Program-made: the position numbers and the translations under genes
The notes under the pieces: model-generated
Databases searched by the model: none
What the model was told of the DNA's origin: nothing
What the model saw: only the letters and a program-made list of their open reading frames with translations
Shown: piece by piece, positions 40,464 to 50,288 of the stretch
Layout: every line of letters begins with the position of its first letter
Position numbering within the stretch: the first letter of the stretch is position 1
Source of the DNA: Curtobacterium pusillum
GTDB lineage: Bacteria; Actinomycetota; Actinomycetes; Actinomycetales; Microbacteriaceae
Direction: 5' to 3'
Length of the DNA stretch: 64,000 bases
Assembly (NCBI RefSeq): GCF_013359865.1
Contig: NZ_JABMCE010000063.1
Coordinates: 1-64,000 of the forward strand

Positions 40464-40745
40464 ATGCCACGCAGTCTGAAGAAGGGCCCCTTCGTCGACG
40501 AGCACCTGCTCCGCAAGGTCGTCACGCAGAACGAGGCCAACACCAAGAACGTGATCCGTACCTGGTCGCGTCGCTCGATGATCATCCCGAACATGCTCGG
40601 GCACACGATCGCCGTGCACGACGGCCGCAAGCACATCCCGGTGTTCGTCACCGAGTCGATGGTCGGTCACAAGCTCGGCGAGTTCGCGCCGACCCGCACC
40701 TTCCGTGGTCACGTGAAGGACGACAAGAAGGGCCGTCGCCGCTAA
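40464..40745 (+). CDS. rpsS: 30S ribosomal protein S19
   Basis: uS19, 93 residues, in the 30S head. [39 protein letters not shown] and the basic tail ([12 protein letters not shown]) are typical. It lies 11 bp after rplB behind AGGAG. Confidence 0.97.
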   Translation: MPRSLKKGPFVDEHLLRKVVTQNEANTKNVIRTWSRRSMIIPNMLGHTIAVHDGRKHIPVFVTESMVGHKLGEFAPTRTFRGHVKDDKKGRRR

Positions 40746-40770
40746 GGCGGCGACGCAGAGGAGGAACGAA

Positions 40771-41163
40771 ATGGTGGAGTCGATCGCACGCGTGCGACAC
40801 ATCCGCGTCACGCCTCAGAAGGCCCGTCGCGTCATCGAGCTGATCCGCGGCAAGCAGGCCCACGAGGCCCTCGCCATCCTGAAGTTCGCCCCGCAGGGCG
40901 CTTCGGAGCCCGTGTACAAGCTGGTCGCCTCGGCGATCGCGAACGCCCGGGTGAAGGCGGACTCGACGAACAGCTTCCTCGACGAGCGCGACCTCTACGT
41001 GAGCCGCGTCTTCGTCGACGAAGGCACGACCCTGAAGCGGTTCCAGCCGCGCGCCCAGGGCCGCGCCTTCCGCATCAACAAGCGCACCAGCCACATCACG
41101 GTCGTCCTCGCGACGCCGGATGAGGTCGAGGCTGCCGCGACGAGCAAGAAGGCGAGCAAGTAA
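40771..41163 (+). CDS. rplV: 50S ribosomal protein L22
   Basis: uL22, 130 residues, with the beta-hairpin reaching into the exit tunnel ([20 protein letters not shown]). The N-terminal [20 protein letters not shown] is conserved. The tail has about ten extra residues ([12 protein letters not shown]). GAGGAGG precedes the ATG, and its stop overlaps rpsC by one base. Confidence 0.97.
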   Translation: MVESIARVRHIRVTPQKARRVIELIRGKQAHEALAILKFAPQGASEPVYKLVASAIANARVKADSTNSFLDERDLYVSRVFVDEGTTLKRFQPRAQGRAFRINKRTSHITVVLATPDEVEAAATSKKASK

Positions 41164-41960
41164 TGGGCCAGAAGGTCAACCCGTACGGCTTCCGTCTCGG
41201 GATCACGACGGACCACGTCTCGCACTGGTTCACCGACAGCACGAAGCCGGGTCAGCGCTACGCCGACTACGTGGCCGAGGACATCAAGGTGCGCGAGTAC
41301 CTGAAGAAGACCCTCGACCGCGCCGGCGTCGCCCGCATCGAGCTCGAGCGCACCCGTGACCGTGTCCGCGTGGACATCCACACCGCGCGTCCGGGCATCG
41401 TCATCGGTCGCCGTGGCGCCGAGGCGGAGCGTGTCCGTGGCGAGCTCGAGAAGCTCACCAAGAAGCAGATCCAGCTCAACATCCTCGAGGTCAAGAACCC
41501 CGAGACCGAGGCCCAGCTCGTCGCGCAGGGCATCGCCGAGCAGCTCTCCGCTCGTGTCGCGTTCCGTCGCGCCATGCGCAAGGGCCTGCAGGGTGCACAG
41601 CGCGCCGGCGCCAAGGGTGTCCGCATCCAGGTGTTGGGTCGTCTCGGCGGCGCCGAGATGTCGCGCTCGGAGTTCTACCGCGAGGGCCGCGTGCCCCTGC
41701 ACACGCTCCGCGCGAACATCGACTACGGCTTCTACGAGGCCCGGACCACGTTCGGCCGCATCGGCGTGAAGGTCTGGATCTACAAGGGCGACATCACGAA
41801 CAAGGAGCTCGCTCGCGAGCAGGCGAACCAGCGTTCGTCGCGTCCGGAGCGTCGTGGCGGCCCCCGTGGCGAGCGCGGCGACCGCCGTGGCGGCGACCGT
41901 GGTGGCCGTCAGCAGCAGGCCCCGCAGGACGCGCCGGCCGGCGCAGGAGTTGAGGCGTAA
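41163..41960 (+). CDS. rpsC: 30S ribosomal protein S3 with Arg/Gly-rich tail
   Basis: uS3, 265 residues. The KH domain ([19 protein letters not shown]) and the mRNA-entry region ([14 protein letters not shown]) are intact. Beyond the ~220-residue core is an Arg/Gly-rich low-complexity tail ([20 protein letters not shown] and further), common in actinobacterial S3 and probably disordered RNA-binding. The ATG overlaps the rplV stop. Confidence 0.97.
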   Translation: MGQKVNPYGFRLGITTDHVSHWFTDSTKPGQRYADYVAEDIKVREYLKKTLDRAGVARIELERTRDRVRVDIHTARPGIVIGRRGAEAERVRGELEKLTKKQIQLNILEVKNPETEAQLVAQGIAEQLSARVAFRRAMRKGLQGAQRAGAKGVRIQVLGRLGGAEMSRSEFYREGRVPLHTLRANIDYGFYEARTTFGRIGVKVWIYKGDITNKELAREQANQRSSRPERRGGPRGERGDRRGGDRGGRQQQAPQDAPAGAGVEA

Positions 41961-41962
41961 CC

Positions 41963-42382
41963 ATGCTTATTCCCCGTCGAGTCAAGCACCGCAAGCAGCA
42001 CCACCCGAAGCGCTCGGGCCAGGCCACCGGCGGCACCAAGGTGTCGTTCGGTGACTACGGCATCCAGGCCCTCACCCCGGCTTACGTGACCAACCGTCAG
42101 ATCGAGTCCGCTCGTATCGCCATGACGCGTCACATCAAGCGTGGCGGCAAGGTGTGGATCAACATCTACCCGGACCGTCCGCTCACGAAGAAGCCGGCCG
42201 AGACCCGCATGGGTTCCGGTAAGGGTTCCCCCGAGTGGTGGGTCGCCAACGTCAAGCCGGGTCGTGTGCTCTTCGAGCTCTCCGGCGTCAGCGAGGACAT
42301 CGCCCGCGAGGCGTTGACCCGCGCAATCCACAAGCTGCCCCTCAAGGCACGCATCATCAAGCGCGAGGAGGGCGACGCATAA
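41963..42382 (+). CDS. rplP: 50S ribosomal protein L16
   Basis: uL16, 139 residues, near the A-site tRNA elbow. It opens [17 protein letters not shown] and contains [20 protein letters not shown] and [13 protein letters not shown]. It starts 2 bp after rpsC and its stop overlaps rpmC by one base. Confidence 0.97.
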   Translation: MLIPRRVKHRKQHHPKRSGQATGGTKVSFGDYGIQALTPAYVTNRQIESARIAMTRHIKRGGKVWINIYPDRPLTKKPAETRMGSGKGSPEWWVANVKPGRVLFELSGVSEDIAREALTRAIHKLPLKARIIKREEGDA

Positions 42383-42702
42383 TGGCGATCGGTTCCAAGG
42401 AGCTCCGTCCGACGGAGCTCGACACGTTCGAGAACGAGCGTCTTGCTGACGAACTGAAGAAGGCCAAGGAGGAACTCTTCAACCTCCGCTTCCAGTCGGC
42501 CACCGGCCAGCTGGAGAGCCACGGTCGTCTCCGTGCCGTCAAGCGCGACATCGCCCGTATCTACACCGTCCTCCGCGAGCGCGAGCTCGGCATCCGTGCC
42601 ACCCCCGCGCCCGTCGAGACCGCCACCAAGGCCAAGAAGACGACGAAGAAGGCTGACAAGCCGGCCGAGTCGACCGAGGCCGAGACCGCCGAGGAGAACT
42701 GA
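42382..42702 (+). CDS. rpmC: 50S ribosomal protein L29 with charged C-terminal extension
   Basis: uL29, 106 residues. The coiled-coil core (about 1-72: [49 protein letters not shown]) is followed by about 34 residues rich in Lys, Ala, Thr and Glu. Such tails are recurrent in this organism's ribosomal proteins. The ATG at 42382 overlaps the rplP stop; the longer in-frame opening lies inside rplP. Confidence 0.95.
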   Translation: MAIGSKELRPTELDTFENERLADELKKAKEELFNLRFQSATGQLESHGRLRAVKRDIARIYTVLRERELGIRATPAPVETATKAKKTTKKADKPAESTEAETAEEN

Positions 42703-42986
42703 TGGCGAACGAAGAGAAGAACTCCGCCGCCTCCGCTCGCGGCTACCGCAAGACGCGTCGTGGCTACGTCACGAGCGACAAGATGGACAAGACCATCGTG
42801 GTCGAGGTCGAGGACCGCGTGAAGCACGCGCTCTACGGCAAGATCATCCGTCGCACGTCCAAGGTGAAGGCCCACGACGAGCTCGGCACCGCTGGTGTCG
42901 GCGACCTCGTCGTGATCAGCGAGACCCGTCCCCTCAGCGCCTCGAAGCGCTGGCGCCTGGTCGAGATCCTCGAGAAGGCCAAGTAG
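42702..42986 (+). CDS. rpsQ: 30S ribosomal protein S17
   Basis: uS17, 94 residues, an OB-fold 16S binder. [20 protein letters not shown] and the [20 protein letters not shown] block are typical, after about 13 extra N-terminal residues. The ATG overlaps the rpmC stop. It closes the S10 operon in classical order and runs on into rplN after 31 bp. Confidence 0.97.
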   Translation: MANEEKNSAASARGYRKTRRGYVTSDKMDKTIVVEVEDRVKHALYGKIIRRTSKVKAHDELGTAGVGDLVVISETRPLSASKRWRLVEILEKAK

Positions 42987-43017
42987 GCCCCGGCCTGCTT
43001 CGGAATAGGAGACAGCA

Positions 43018-43386
43018 GTGATTCAGCAGGAATCCCGCCTCAAGGTCGCCGACAACACGGGTGCCAAGGAGATCTTGACCATCCGCGTGCTCGGCGGCTC
43101 GGGTCGTCGCTACGCCGGTCTCGGTGACGTCATCGTCGCCACGGTGAAGGACGCCATCCCCGGCGGCAACGTGAAGAAGGGTGACGTCGTCAAGGCGGTC
43201 ATCGTTCGCACCAAGAAGGAGACCCGTCGTCAGGACGGCTCCTACATCAAGTTCGACGAGAACGCGGCAGTGATCCTCAAGGCCGACGGCGACCCGCGCG
43301 GTACGCGCATCTTCGGTCCGGTCGGTCGCGAGCTCCGTGACAAGAAGTTCATGAAGATCATCTCGCTCGCGCCGGAGGTGCTGTAA
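43018..43386 (+). CDS. rplN: 50S ribosomal protein L14
   Basis: uL14, 122 residues, GTG start behind [27 protein letters not shown] and [20 protein letters not shown] are conserved. It forms intersubunit bridge B8 and opens the spc portion of the cluster. Confidence 0.97.
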   Translation: MIQQESRLKVADNTGAKEILTIRVLGGSGRRYAGLGDVIVATVKDAIPGGNVKKGDVVKAVIVRTKKETRRQDGSYIKFDENAAVILKADGDPRGTRIFGPVGRELRDKKFMKIISLAPEVL

Positions 43387-43389
43387 GCC

Positions 43390-43749
43390 ATGGCGAACAT
43401 CAAGAAGGGTGACCTCGTCGAGGTCATCACGGGTGCCACGCAGGAGCGTGGCGGCGACCGCGGCAAGCAGGGCAAGGTCATCGAGGTGCTCCGCGACCAG
43501 GAGCGCGTCGTCGTCGAGGGCGTGAACTTCGTCACGAAGCACGTCCGCGTCGGCCAGACCCAGCGCGGTTCGAAGACCGGCGGCATCGAGCAGCACGAGG
43601 CTCCGATCCACGTGTCGAACGTCGCCATCGTCGACCCGAAGACCAAGAAGCCGACCCGCGTCGGCTTCCGCAACGAAGAGGTGGAGAAGGACGGCGTCAA
43701 GAAGACCGTCCGCGTCCGCTACGCCAAGAAGTCGGGTGAGAAGCTCTGA
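43390..43749 (+). CDS. rplX: 50S ribosomal protein L24
   Basis: uL24, 119 residues, an assembly initiator with a KOW motif ([20 protein letters not shown] followed by KQGKVIEVL). The core is typical; the tail ([15 protein letters not shown]) is basic. Starts 3 bp after rplN and overlaps rplE by one base. Confidence 0.97.
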   Translation: MANIKKGDLVEVITGATQERGGDRGKQGKVIEVLRDQERVVVEGVNFVTKHVRVGQTQRGSKTGGIEQHEAPIHVSNVAIVDPKTKKPTRVGFRNEEVEKDGVKKTVRVRYAKKSGEKL

Positions 43750-44339
43750 TGACCGACACGACTGCCGCGCCGGCGACCAAGGTCGAGCCGCGCCTCAAGC
43801 AGAAGTACAAGAACGAGATCAAGGCTGCCCTCACCGAGCAGTTCGGGTACGCGAACGTCAACCAGGTCCCCGGCCTGGTCAAGGTCGTCGTGAACACCGG
43901 TGTCGGTGAGGCCGCTCGTGACTCGAAGATCATCGAGGGGGCCATCAAGGACCTCACGGCGATCACGGGTCAGAAGCCCCAGGTCACCAAGGCCCGCAAG
44001 TCCATCGCGCAGTTCAAGCTGCGCGAGGGCCAGGCCATCGGTGCGCACGTCACCCTCCGCGGCGACCGCGCCTGGGAGTTCATCGACCGGCTCGTCACCC
44101 TCGCCCTGCCCCGCATCCGCGACTTCCGCGGCCTCAGCGACAAGCAGTTCGACGGGAACGGCAACTACACCTTCGGTCTCACGGAGCAGTCCGTGTTCCA
44201 CGAGATCGACCAGGACCGCATCGACCGCGTGCGTGGCTTCGACATCACCGTCGTGACCACCGCGAAGTCGGACGACGAGGGCCGCGCGCTGCTCAAGCAG
44301 CTCGGGTTCCCGTTCCGTTCTGCCGAGCAGACGGTCTAA
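43749..44339 (+). CDS. rplE: 50S ribosomal protein L5
   Basis: uL5, 196 residues, part of the 5S rRNP and bridge B1b. [31 protein letters not shown] and the [20 protein letters not shown] block are intact. It would normally be followed by rpsN in Gram-positive spc operons; here a perfect 15-bp hairpin follows and then rpsH. Confidence 0.97.
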   Translation: MTDTTAAPATKVEPRLKQKYKNEIKAALTEQFGYANVNQVPGLVKVVVNTGVGEAARDSKIIEGAIKDLTAITGQKPQVTKARKSIAQFKLREGQAIGAHVTLRGDRAWEFIDRLVTLALPRIRDFRGLSDKQFDGNGNYTFGLTEQSVFHEIDQDRIDRVRGFDITVVTTAKSDDEGRALLKQLGFPFRSAEQTV

Positions 44340-44352
44340 GATACTTCGGGCG

Positions 44353-44388
44353 GTGCGGGCCGGAGGATTCACGTCCTCCGGCCCGCAC
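44353..44388 (+). terminator. perfect 15-bp hairpin between rplE and rpsH
   Basis: GTGCGGGCCGGAGGA (44353-44367) and TCCTCCGGCCCGCAC (44374-44388) are perfectly complementary around TTCACG. There is no T-run, and rpsH lies 104 nt downstream. It occupies the place where rpsN is usually encoded and may be a processing, attenuation or regulatory site. Confidence 0.7.
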
Positions 44389-44492
44389 GCACGAACACAC
44401 CGATCCAGGGGAACCGCCCCAGGATCACCCGATCGCTCAGGTCGGCATTCGTGGAACGGGTGTCGAAACCAGGCGAAGAATGGACGACCATC

Positions 44493-44891
44493 ATGACGAT
44501 GACCGATCCGGTCGCAGACATGCTGACCAGATTGCGGAACGCGAACTCGGCGCACCACGACGCCGTCTCGCTTCCCAGCTCCAAGCTGAAGAAGAACATC
44601 GCCGAGATCCTCAAGCGTGAGGGTTACATCAGCGAGTGGAAGATCGAGGACGCCCGCGTCGGGCAGACCCTCACGATCGACCTGAAGTACGGCCCCGAGC
44701 GCGAGCGTTCGATCGCCGGCATCAAGCGCGTCTCGAAGCCCGGTCTCCGGGTCTACGCGAAGTCGACGGAGATCCCCCAGGTCCTCGGTGGCCTCGGCGT
44801 GGCGATCCTCTCGACCTCGTCGGGACTGCTCACCGACCGTGAAGCCGAGCAGAAGGGCGTGGGTGGGGAAGTCCTCGCCTACGTGTGGTGA
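44493..44891 (+). CDS. rpsH: 30S ribosomal protein S8
   Basis: uS8, 132 residues, a key 16S central-domain binder and, in E. coli, the repressor of the spc operon. [20 protein letters not shown] and the C-terminal [20 protein letters not shown] are conserved. The ATG at 44493 gives the usual family N-terminus; a GTG-type start at 44451 would add 14 unsupported residues. Confidence 0.96.
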   Translation: MTMTDPVADMLTRLRNANSAHHDAVSLPSSKLKKNIAEILKREGYISEWKIEDARVGQTLTIDLKYGPERERSIAGIKRVSKPGLRVYAKSTEIPQVLGGLGVAILSTSSGLLTDREAEQKGVGGEVLAYVW

Positions 44892-44897
44892 TCGACA

Positions 44898-45434
44898 ATG
44901 TCTCGTATCGGACGTCTTCCCATTGACATCCCCGCTGGCGTGACCGTCTCCATCGACGGCCAGAACGTCGCGGTCAAGGGCCCGAAGGGCGAGCTCGCGC
45001 TCGTCGTCGCGGAGCCCATCCAGGCCAAGGTCGAGGAGAACCAGGTCCTCGTCACCCGTCCGGACGACGAGCGCAGCTCGCGTGCGCTGCACGGCCTGAC
45101 CCGTACCCTCATCGCGAACAACATCATCGGGGTCACCCAGGGCTACTCCAAGGGCCTCGAGGTCGTCGGCACCGGTTACCGCGTGCAGGCGAAGGGCAAC
45201 AACGTCGAGTTCGCGCTCGGTTACTCCCACCCGATCACGGTCGAGCCGCCCGCGGGCATCAGCTTCGCCGTCGAGGGCAACAACAAGGTCACCGTCAACG
45301 GCATCGACAAGCAGTCCGTCGGCGAGGTCGCTGCAAACATCCGCAAGCTGCGCAAGCCCGAGCCCTACAAGGGCAAGGGTGTCCGCTACGCGGGCGAGAT
45401 CGTGCGCCGCAAGGCCGGAAAGTCAGGTAAGTGA
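44898..45434 (+). CDS. rplF: 50S ribosomal protein L6
   Basis: uL6, 178 residues, two-domain protein near the GTPase-associated region. It opens [20 protein letters not shown]; the C-terminal [20 protein letters not shown] is complete. It follows rpsH by 6 bp. Confidence 0.97.
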   Translation: MSRIGRLPIDIPAGVTVSIDGQNVAVKGPKGELALVVAEPIQAKVEENQVLVTRPDDERSSRALHGLTRTLIANNIIGVTQGYSKGLEVVGTGYRVQAKGNNVEFALGYSHPITVEPPAGISFAVEGNNKVTVNGIDKQSVGEVAANIRKLRKPEPYKGKGVRYAGEIVRRKAGKSGK

Positions 45435-45436
45435 TC

Positions 45437-45808
45437 ATGGCCATCGGAATCCGAGGCAAGAGCAAGTCGGCCGCCAAGGCGCGCCGTCACAACCGTCTCC
45501 GCAAGAAGATCACCGGCACCGAGGCGCGTCCGCGTCTCGCCGTCACCCGCTCGTCGCGTCACGTGTTCGTGCAGGTCATCGACGACGCGAAGGGCCACAC
45601 CCTGGCCAGCGCGTCGACGATGGAGGCCGACCTCCGGTCGTTCGACGGCGACAAGACGGCCAAGGCCCGTCGCGTCGGCGAGCTCCTCGCCGAGCGTGCG
45701 AAGGCCGCCGGCGTCGAGGCCGTGGTCTTCGACCGCGGTGGTAGCAAGTACGCCGGTCGCGTCGCCGCGATCGCCGATGGTGCCCGTGAAGGAGGGCTGA
45801 ACCTGTGA
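45437..45808 (+). CDS. rplR: 50S ribosomal protein L18
   Basis: uL18, 123 residues, 5S rRNA binder. [20 protein letters not shown] and the C-terminal [20 protein letters not shown] with EGGLNL are typical. The ATG is 2 bp after the rplF stop; a GTG two codons upstream overlaps that stop. It overlaps rpsE by 4 nt. Confidence 0.97.
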   Translation: MAIGIRGKSKSAAKARRHNRLRKKITGTEARPRLAVTRSSRHVFVQVIDDAKGHTLASASTMEADLRSFDGDKTAKARRVGELLAERAKAAGVEAVVFDRGGSKYAGRVAAIADGAREGGLNL

Positions 45809-46590
45809 GCGACATCGCGAACACCAACGAAGACGCCAACGTCGAGGCCACCGAGGCCACCGAGGCGACCACGGCTCCGGCCGAGGCTGCGAAGACCGGC
45901 AAGGACGCGGAGACCCCGGCGGTCGCCGAGCGTCCGGTCGAGACCGCTGCCGGTTCCGCGTCGAACAACCGCGACTCGAACGACAACCGTGGGCGCCGTG
46001 GCGGCGGCCGTGACCGTCAGCAGGGACGCGACCGCAACAACCGCGGTGGCGACAGCCAGTTCCTCGAGCGCGTCGTGACCATCAACCGCGTCTCCAAGGT
46101 CGTCAAGGGTGGTCGTCGCTTCAGCTTCACCGCGCTCGTCGTCGTCGGTGACGGCAACGGTCTCGTGGGCGTCGGCTACGGCAAGGCCCGTGAGGTCCCG
46201 ACCGCCATCTCGAAGGGTGTCGAGGAGGCGAAGAAGAACTTCTTCCGCGTCCCGCGCGTCGGCAACACCATCCCGCACCCGGTGCAGGGTGAGGCCGCTG
46301 CCGGTGTCGTGCTCCTCCGTCCGGCCGCCGCCGGTACCGGTGTCATCGCCGGTGGCCCGGTCCGCGCCGTCCTCGAGTGCGCCGGCATCCACGACGTCCT
46401 GAGCAAGTCGCTCGGTTCGTCCAACACCATCAACATCGTGCACGCGACCGTCGAGGCGCTGCAGCAGCTCGAGGAGCCCCGCGCCGTCGCAAGCCGTCGT
46501 GGCCTCGACGTCGACCGGGTCGTCCCGGCCCGTCTGCTCCAGGCCGAGGCAGCCGCTCTGCGCGCCGCGTCCGAGAAGGCAGGTGCGTGA
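45805..46590 (+). CDS. rpsE: 30S ribosomal protein S5 with long N-terminal extension
   Basis: uS5, 261 residues, compared with about 167 in E. coli. About 80 N-terminal residues are low complexity: acidic Ala/Thr/Glu first, then Arg/Gly/Asn-rich ([20 protein letters not shown]). The core begins near [20 protein letters not shown] and includes the fidelity-related loop and [20 protein letters not shown]. The GTG start overlaps rplR. Confidence 0.96.
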   Translation: MSDIANTNEDANVEATEATEATTAPAEAAKTGKDAETPAVAERPVETAAGSASNNRDSNDNRGRRGGGRDRQQGRDRNNRGGDSQFLERVVTINRVSKVVKGGRRFSFTALVVVGDGNGLVGVGYGKAREVPTAISKGVEEAKKNFFRVPRVGNTIPHPVQGEAAAGVVLLRPAAAGTGVIAGGPVRAVLECAGIHDVLSKSLGSSNTINIVHATVEALQQLEEPRAVASRRGLDVDRVVPARLLQAEAAALRAASEKAGA

Positions 46591-46775
46591 TGGCGACGCT
46601 GAAGATCACGCAGACGAAGTCCGTTATCAGCGAGAAGCAGTACCAGCGCGACACCCTCCGCAGCCTGGGTCTCAAGCGCATCGGCCAGACGGTCGAGCGT
46701 GAGGACAACTCCCAGAACCGCGGGTACGTCGCGACGGTCGCGCACCTCGTGAAGGTCGAGGAGGTCGACGCATGA
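46590..46775 (+). CDS. rpmD: 50S ribosomal protein L30
   Basis: uL30, 61 residues, compact ferredoxin-like protein: [20 protein letters not shown], then [16 protein letters not shown]. The ATG overlaps the rpsE stop and its own end overlaps rplO by 4 nt. Its normal length argues against the longer frame that begins inside rpsE. Confidence 0.96.
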   Translation: MATLKITQTKSVISEKQYQRDTLRSLGLKRIGQTVEREDNSQNRGYVATVAHLVKVEEVDA

Positions 46776-47236
46776 GCGACGAGAAGAACGAGCGCGTGCA
46801 GGTCCTGAAGCTGCACCACCTCCGTCCCGCCGAGGGTGCCAAGAAGGCTCGTACCCGCGTCGGTCGCGGTGAGGGCTCGAAGGGCAAGACCGCCGGCCGT
46901 GGTACCAAGGGCCAGAAGGCTCGTTACCAGGTCAAGGTCGGCTTCGAGGGTGGGCAGATGCCGCTGCACATGCGCACCCCGAAGCTCCGCGGGTTCAAGA
47001 ACCCGTTCCGTGTCGAGTACCAGGTCGTGAACCTGGACAAGATCGCGGAGCTCTACCCGAAGGGTGGCGACGTCACCGTCGCGGACCTGGTCGCCAAGGG
47101 CGCCGTCCGCAAGAACGAGAAGGTCAAGGTTCTCGGTCAGGGTGACATCAGCGTGAAGGTCACGGTCTCGGTCGACAAGGTCTCGGCGTCCGCCGCCGAG
47201 AAGATCGCGGCTGCTGGCGGCACCGTCTCCCAGTAA
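46772..47236 (+). CDS. rplO: 50S ribosomal protein L15
   Basis: uL15, 154 residues, late assembly protein. [20 protein letters not shown], then [20 protein letters not shown] and [19 protein letters not shown] are conserved. It overlaps rpmD. A strong hairpin follows and separates it from secY. Confidence 0.97.
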   Translation: MSDEKNERVQVLKLHHLRPAEGAKKARTRVGRGEGSKGKTAGRGTKGQKARYQVKVGFEGGQMPLHMRTPKLRGFKNPFRVEYQVVNLDKIAELYPKGGDVTVADLVAKGAVRKNEKVKVLGQGDISVKVTVSVDKVSASAAEKIAAAGGTVSQ

Positions 47237-47243
47237 CCCCGTC

Positions 47244-47273
47244 GGCGGCCCGTGCGTTTGCGCACGGGCCGCC
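47244..47273 (+). terminator. perfect 13-bp hairpin between rplO and secY
   Basis: GGCGGCCCGTGCG (47244-47256) and CGCACGGGCCGCC (47261-47273) pair perfectly around TTTG. A consensus -35 TTGACA (47286-47291) follows, but no convincing -10 was found, so whether secY-adk-map has its own promoter is open. Confidence 0.7.
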
Positions 47274-47382
47274 GTTACGGTTTCCTTGACAGTGGTCGGC
47301 GTCCGCCGGCCAGGTCGGTCCTGCCGACCACACCGGTGACGGTCCCCCGCCGGGCCGCCGGTCCCAGAAGTTCGGAGTCCTC

Positions 47383-48705
47383 GTGTTCAGAGCGGTCGCG
47401 CGCATCATGCGCACCCCAGATCTTCGCAAGAAGATCGGCTTCACCCTCGCGATCATCGCGCTGTTCCGCCTGGGGTCGTACATCCCCGCGCCGTTCGTCG
47501 ACTACGCATCCGTCCAGACCTGTCTCGCCAGCGCATCGTCGCAGCAGGGTCTGTACGACCTGATCAACCTGTTCTCCGGCGGCGCGCTGCTGAAGCTCTC
47601 GGTCTTCGCGCTCGGCATCATGCCGTACATCACGTCGTCGATCATCGTGCAGCTCCTGCGCGTGGTCATCCCGCACTTCGACGCCCTCTACAAGGAGGGG
47701 CAGTCCGGTCAGGCCAAGCTGACGCAGTACACGCGCTACCTCACGATCGCGCTGGGCGTGCTGCAGTCCACCACCCTGATCACGGTCGCCCGCTCGGGTG
47801 CGCTCTTCGGCACGAACGCGTCGACCTCCTGCTCGTCGATCATCTCGAACGACAGCTGGTACGCGATCATGCTCATGGTCGTCACGCTGACCGCCGGCAC
47901 CGGCCTCATCATGTGGATGGGCGAGCTCGTCACCGAGCGCGGCATCGGCAACGGCATGTCGCTCCTCATCTTCACGTCGATCGCGGCGCAGTTCCCGTCG
48001 GCGCTCTGGGCGATCGAGCAGTCGAACGGCTTCGAGCTGTTCCTGTTCGTCATCCTCGTCGGCCTGGTCATCATGATGGCCGTCGTGTTCGTCGAGCAGT
48101 CGCAGCGGCGCATCCCCGTCCAGTACGCCAAGCGCATGGTGGGCCGGCGCACGTACGGCGGCAACAACACGTACATCCCGATCAAGGTGAACATGGCCGG
48201 CGTCGTGCCCGTCATCTTCGCCTCGTCGCTGCTCTACCTGCCGGCCCTGGTCGCGCAGTTCAACCAGCCCTCCGACGGCACCGAGCCGGCCGCGTGGGTG
48301 ACGTGGATCCAGAACAACCTGACCTCGGGTGACAACTGGTTCTACATGGTCCTGTACTTCCTGCTCATCGTCGGGTTCACGTACTTCTACGTCGCGATCA
48401 CCTTCAACCCCGAAGAGGTCGCCGACAACATGAAGAAGTACGGCGGCTTCATCCCGGGCATCCGGGCCGGTCGTCCGACGGCCGAGTACCTCGACTACGT
48501 CCTGACCCGGGTGACGCTGCCCGGCTCCCTGTACCTCGGTCTCATCGCGCTCATCCCGCTGGCGGCGCTGGCGTTCTTCGGCGCGAACCAGAACTTCCCG
48601 TTCGGTGGCGCGAGCATCCTCATCATCGTGGGTGTCGGCCTCGAGACCGTGAAGCAGATCGACTCGCAGCTGCAGCAACGTCACTACGAAGGGCTTCTCC
48701 GTTGA
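47383..48705 (+). CDS. secY: preprotein translocase channel subunit SecY
   Basis: A 440-residue ten-helix channel of the Sec translocon. It opens [20 protein letters not shown] and shows the plug/helix-2 region ([20 protein letters not shown]), [14 protein letters not shown], and the cytoplasmic loop Arg residues in [15 protein letters not shown] used by SecA and the ribosome. The GTG start lies 146 bp after rplO. Its stop overlaps the TTG start of adk. Confidence 0.97.
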   Translation: MFRAVARIMRTPDLRKKIGFTLAIIALFRLGSYIPAPFVDYASVQTCLASASSQQGLYDLINLFSGGALLKLSVFALGIMPYITSSIIVQLLRVVIPHFDALYKEGQSGQAKLTQYTRYLTIALGVLQSTTLITVARSGALFGTNASTSCSSIISNDSWYAIMLMVVTLTAGTGLIMWMGELVTERGIGNGMSLLIFTSIAAQFPSALWAIEQSNGFELFLFVILVGLVIMMAVVFVEQSQRRIPVQYAKRMVGRRTYGGNNTYIPIKVNMAGVVPVIFASSLLYLPALVAQFNQPSDGTEPAAWVTWIQNNLTSGDNWFYMVLYFLLIVGFTYFYVAITFNPEEVADNMKKYGGFIPGIRAGRPTAEYLDYVLTRVTLPGSLYLGLIALIPLAALAFFGANQNFPFGGASILIIVGVGLETVKQIDSQLQQRHYEGLLR

Positions 48706-49292
48706 GCGCACGTCTCATCATCGTCGGACCTCCCGGAGCCGGGAAGGGCACCCAGGCCGGTCGCATCGCGGACGCCTTCGGCATCCCGGCCGTCTCGACG
48801 GGCGACATCTTCCGCAAGAACGTCGCGGAGGGCACCCCGCTCGGTGTGCAGGCGAAGGCGATCATGGACGCGGGCGACTACGTCCCGGACTCGCTCACCA
48901 ACGAGCTCGTGAAGTCGCGCCTAAACGAGGCCGACGCCGAGAACGGTTTCCTCCTCGACGGGTACCCCCGCACGGTCGGGCAGGTCGAGTACCTCGACGC
49001 GCTGCTCGCCGAGCAGGGCACCGGCATCGACGCGGTCATCCAGCTCGTGGCCGACCAGGACGAGCTCGTCGGTCGTCTCCTGAAGCGCGCCGAGGAGCAG
49101 GGCCGCAGCGACGACAACGAGGAGACCATCCGTCGTCGTCAGCAGGTCTACACCGAGCAGACGGCCCCGATCGTGAGCGCGTACGGCGCGCGCGGACTCG
49201 TCGTGGACGTCGACGGACTCGGTGGCATCGACGAGGTGGGGGACCGCATCCAGGCCGCCCTGTCGTCGCGCGGGCTGCCCGCGGCCGTCTGA
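48702..49292 (+). CDS. adk: adenylate kinase
   Basis: Interconverts ATP + AMP and 2 ADP; 196 residues, the short form with a small LID lacking zinc cysteines. The start is TTG overlapping the secY stop (TTGA). The P-loop [10 protein letters not shown] lies at 9-18, with [10 protein letters not shown], the AMP-site motif [17 protein letters not shown] and the LID Arg residues in [14 protein letters not shown]. Confidence 0.96.
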   Translation: MSARLIIVGPPGAGKGTQAGRIADAFGIPAVSTGDIFRKNVAEGTPLGVQAKAIMDAGDYVPDSLTNELVKSRLNEADAENGFLLDGYPRTVGQVEYLDALLAEQGTGIDAVIQLVADQDELVGRLLKRAEEQGRSDDNEETIRRRQQVYTEQTAPIVSAYGARGLVVDVDGLGGIDEVGDRIQAALSSRGLPAAV

Positions 49293-49298
49293 CGTCGC

Positions 49299-50132
49299 GT
49301 GGTCCGCTTCCGCAAGCCCTCGATCTACAAGACGCCGGACGAGCTCCGTGCGATGGTGCGCCCGGGTCTGCTGACCGAGGCGGCGCTGACCGCGGTGCGC
49401 GTCGCGATCCGTCCCGGCGTCACCACGGGTGAGCTCGACGCGATCGCCGAGCGCGTCATCCGTGACGGGGGCGGCATCCCGAACTTCCAGCTGGTGCCGG
49501 GTTACCGCCACACGCTGTGCGTCTCGGTGAACGACGAGATCGTGCACGGCATCCCGGGCGACCGGGTGCTGCAGCCCGGTGACATCGTGTCGGTCGACGC
49601 GGGCGCCGAGGTCGACGGCTGGAACGGCGACAGCGCGTTCACCGTGGTCGTCCCCGGCGGGGACGCCGGTGTGACCGCGGCGCGGCAGACGCTCTGCGAC
49701 ACGACGGAGCGCGCACTGTGGCACGGGATCGCGGCGCTGGCGCACGCGAAGAACCTCCACGAGGTCGGCGCCGAGATCGAGGACGCGATCGACGAGACCG
49801 GCGCGTGGGGCATCGTCGAGGACTACACCGGGCACGGCATCGGACGTTCGATGCACGAGGACCCGCCCGTCTTCAACTACCGGGTCCGCGGTGCGGGTCC
49901 GGCGGTCAAGCCCGGCCTCGTCGTCGCGATCGAGCCGATGGTGACCGCCGGCACGATCGACAGTTCGACGGACGACGACGACTGGACGGTCCGCACCCTG
50001 GACGGTTCCGACGCGGCGCACTGGGAGCACAGCATCGCCGTCCACGCGGACGGCGTCTGGGTGCTCACCGCCGCGGACGGCGGCGCTGCGGGCCTGGCCC
50101 CGCTCGGCGTGACGCCCGTCCCGATCCCGTAG
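49299..50132 (+). CDS. map: type I methionine aminopeptidase
   Basis: Removes the initiator Met from nascent proteins; 277 residues, GTG start 6 bp after adk. Metal ligands are visible in order: the two Asp in VSVDAGAEVDGWNGDSAF, His in DYTGHGIGRSMHEDP, Glu in VAIEPMVTAG and Glu in HWEHSIAVH. It is the last gene of the cluster, convergent with the LCP gene. Confidence 0.95.
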   Translation: MVRFRKPSIYKTPDELRAMVRPGLLTEAALTAVRVAIRPGVTTGELDAIAERVIRDGGGIPNFQLVPGYRHTLCVSVNDEIVHGIPGDRVLQPGDIVSVDAGAEVDGWNGDSAFTVVVPGGDAGVTAARQTLCDTTERALWHGIAALAHAKNLHEVGAEIEDAIDETGAWGIVEDYTGHGIGRSMHEDPPVFNYRVRGAGPAVKPGLVVAIEPMVTAGTIDSSTDDDDWTVRTLDGSDAAHWEHSIAVHADGVWVLTAADGGAAGLAPLGVTPVPIP

Positions 50133-50156
50133 GTCGCGCCTCCCGTCCGCACCTGC

Positions 50157-50180
50157 CTGGAGGCACGGCGCACGTCCGCC
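50157..50180. repeat. dispersed repeat, copy 6
   Basis: Identical over 24 nt to 228-251. A degenerate opposite-orientation arm (CGCGCCTCC near 50136-50144) precedes it, as in copy 2. It lies between the convergent map and LCP genes, as copy 2 lies between convergent genes. Confidence 0.65.
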
Positions 50181-50288
50181 CGTCGGCTCGCCCGTGCGGT
50201 GGGCCGCCCCCACGGCCGTGCCCGCGTCGTGCGGAGCGGTCCCGTCCGGTATCTGCCGGCATCCGCGCGCGTGCCGCGCGGCCCGGGG

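Noticed and set aside
43784..43801. GAGCCGCGCCTCAAG in rplE as another dispersed-repeat copy
   Set aside because: It encodes EPRLK of L5, a conserved protein segment, and lacks the CCAGG part, so the match is probably coincidental.
44340..44492. A possible diverged rpsN between rplE and rpsH
   Set aside because: No frame of about 61-101 codons with the S14 core is present; the gap is mostly a perfect hairpin.
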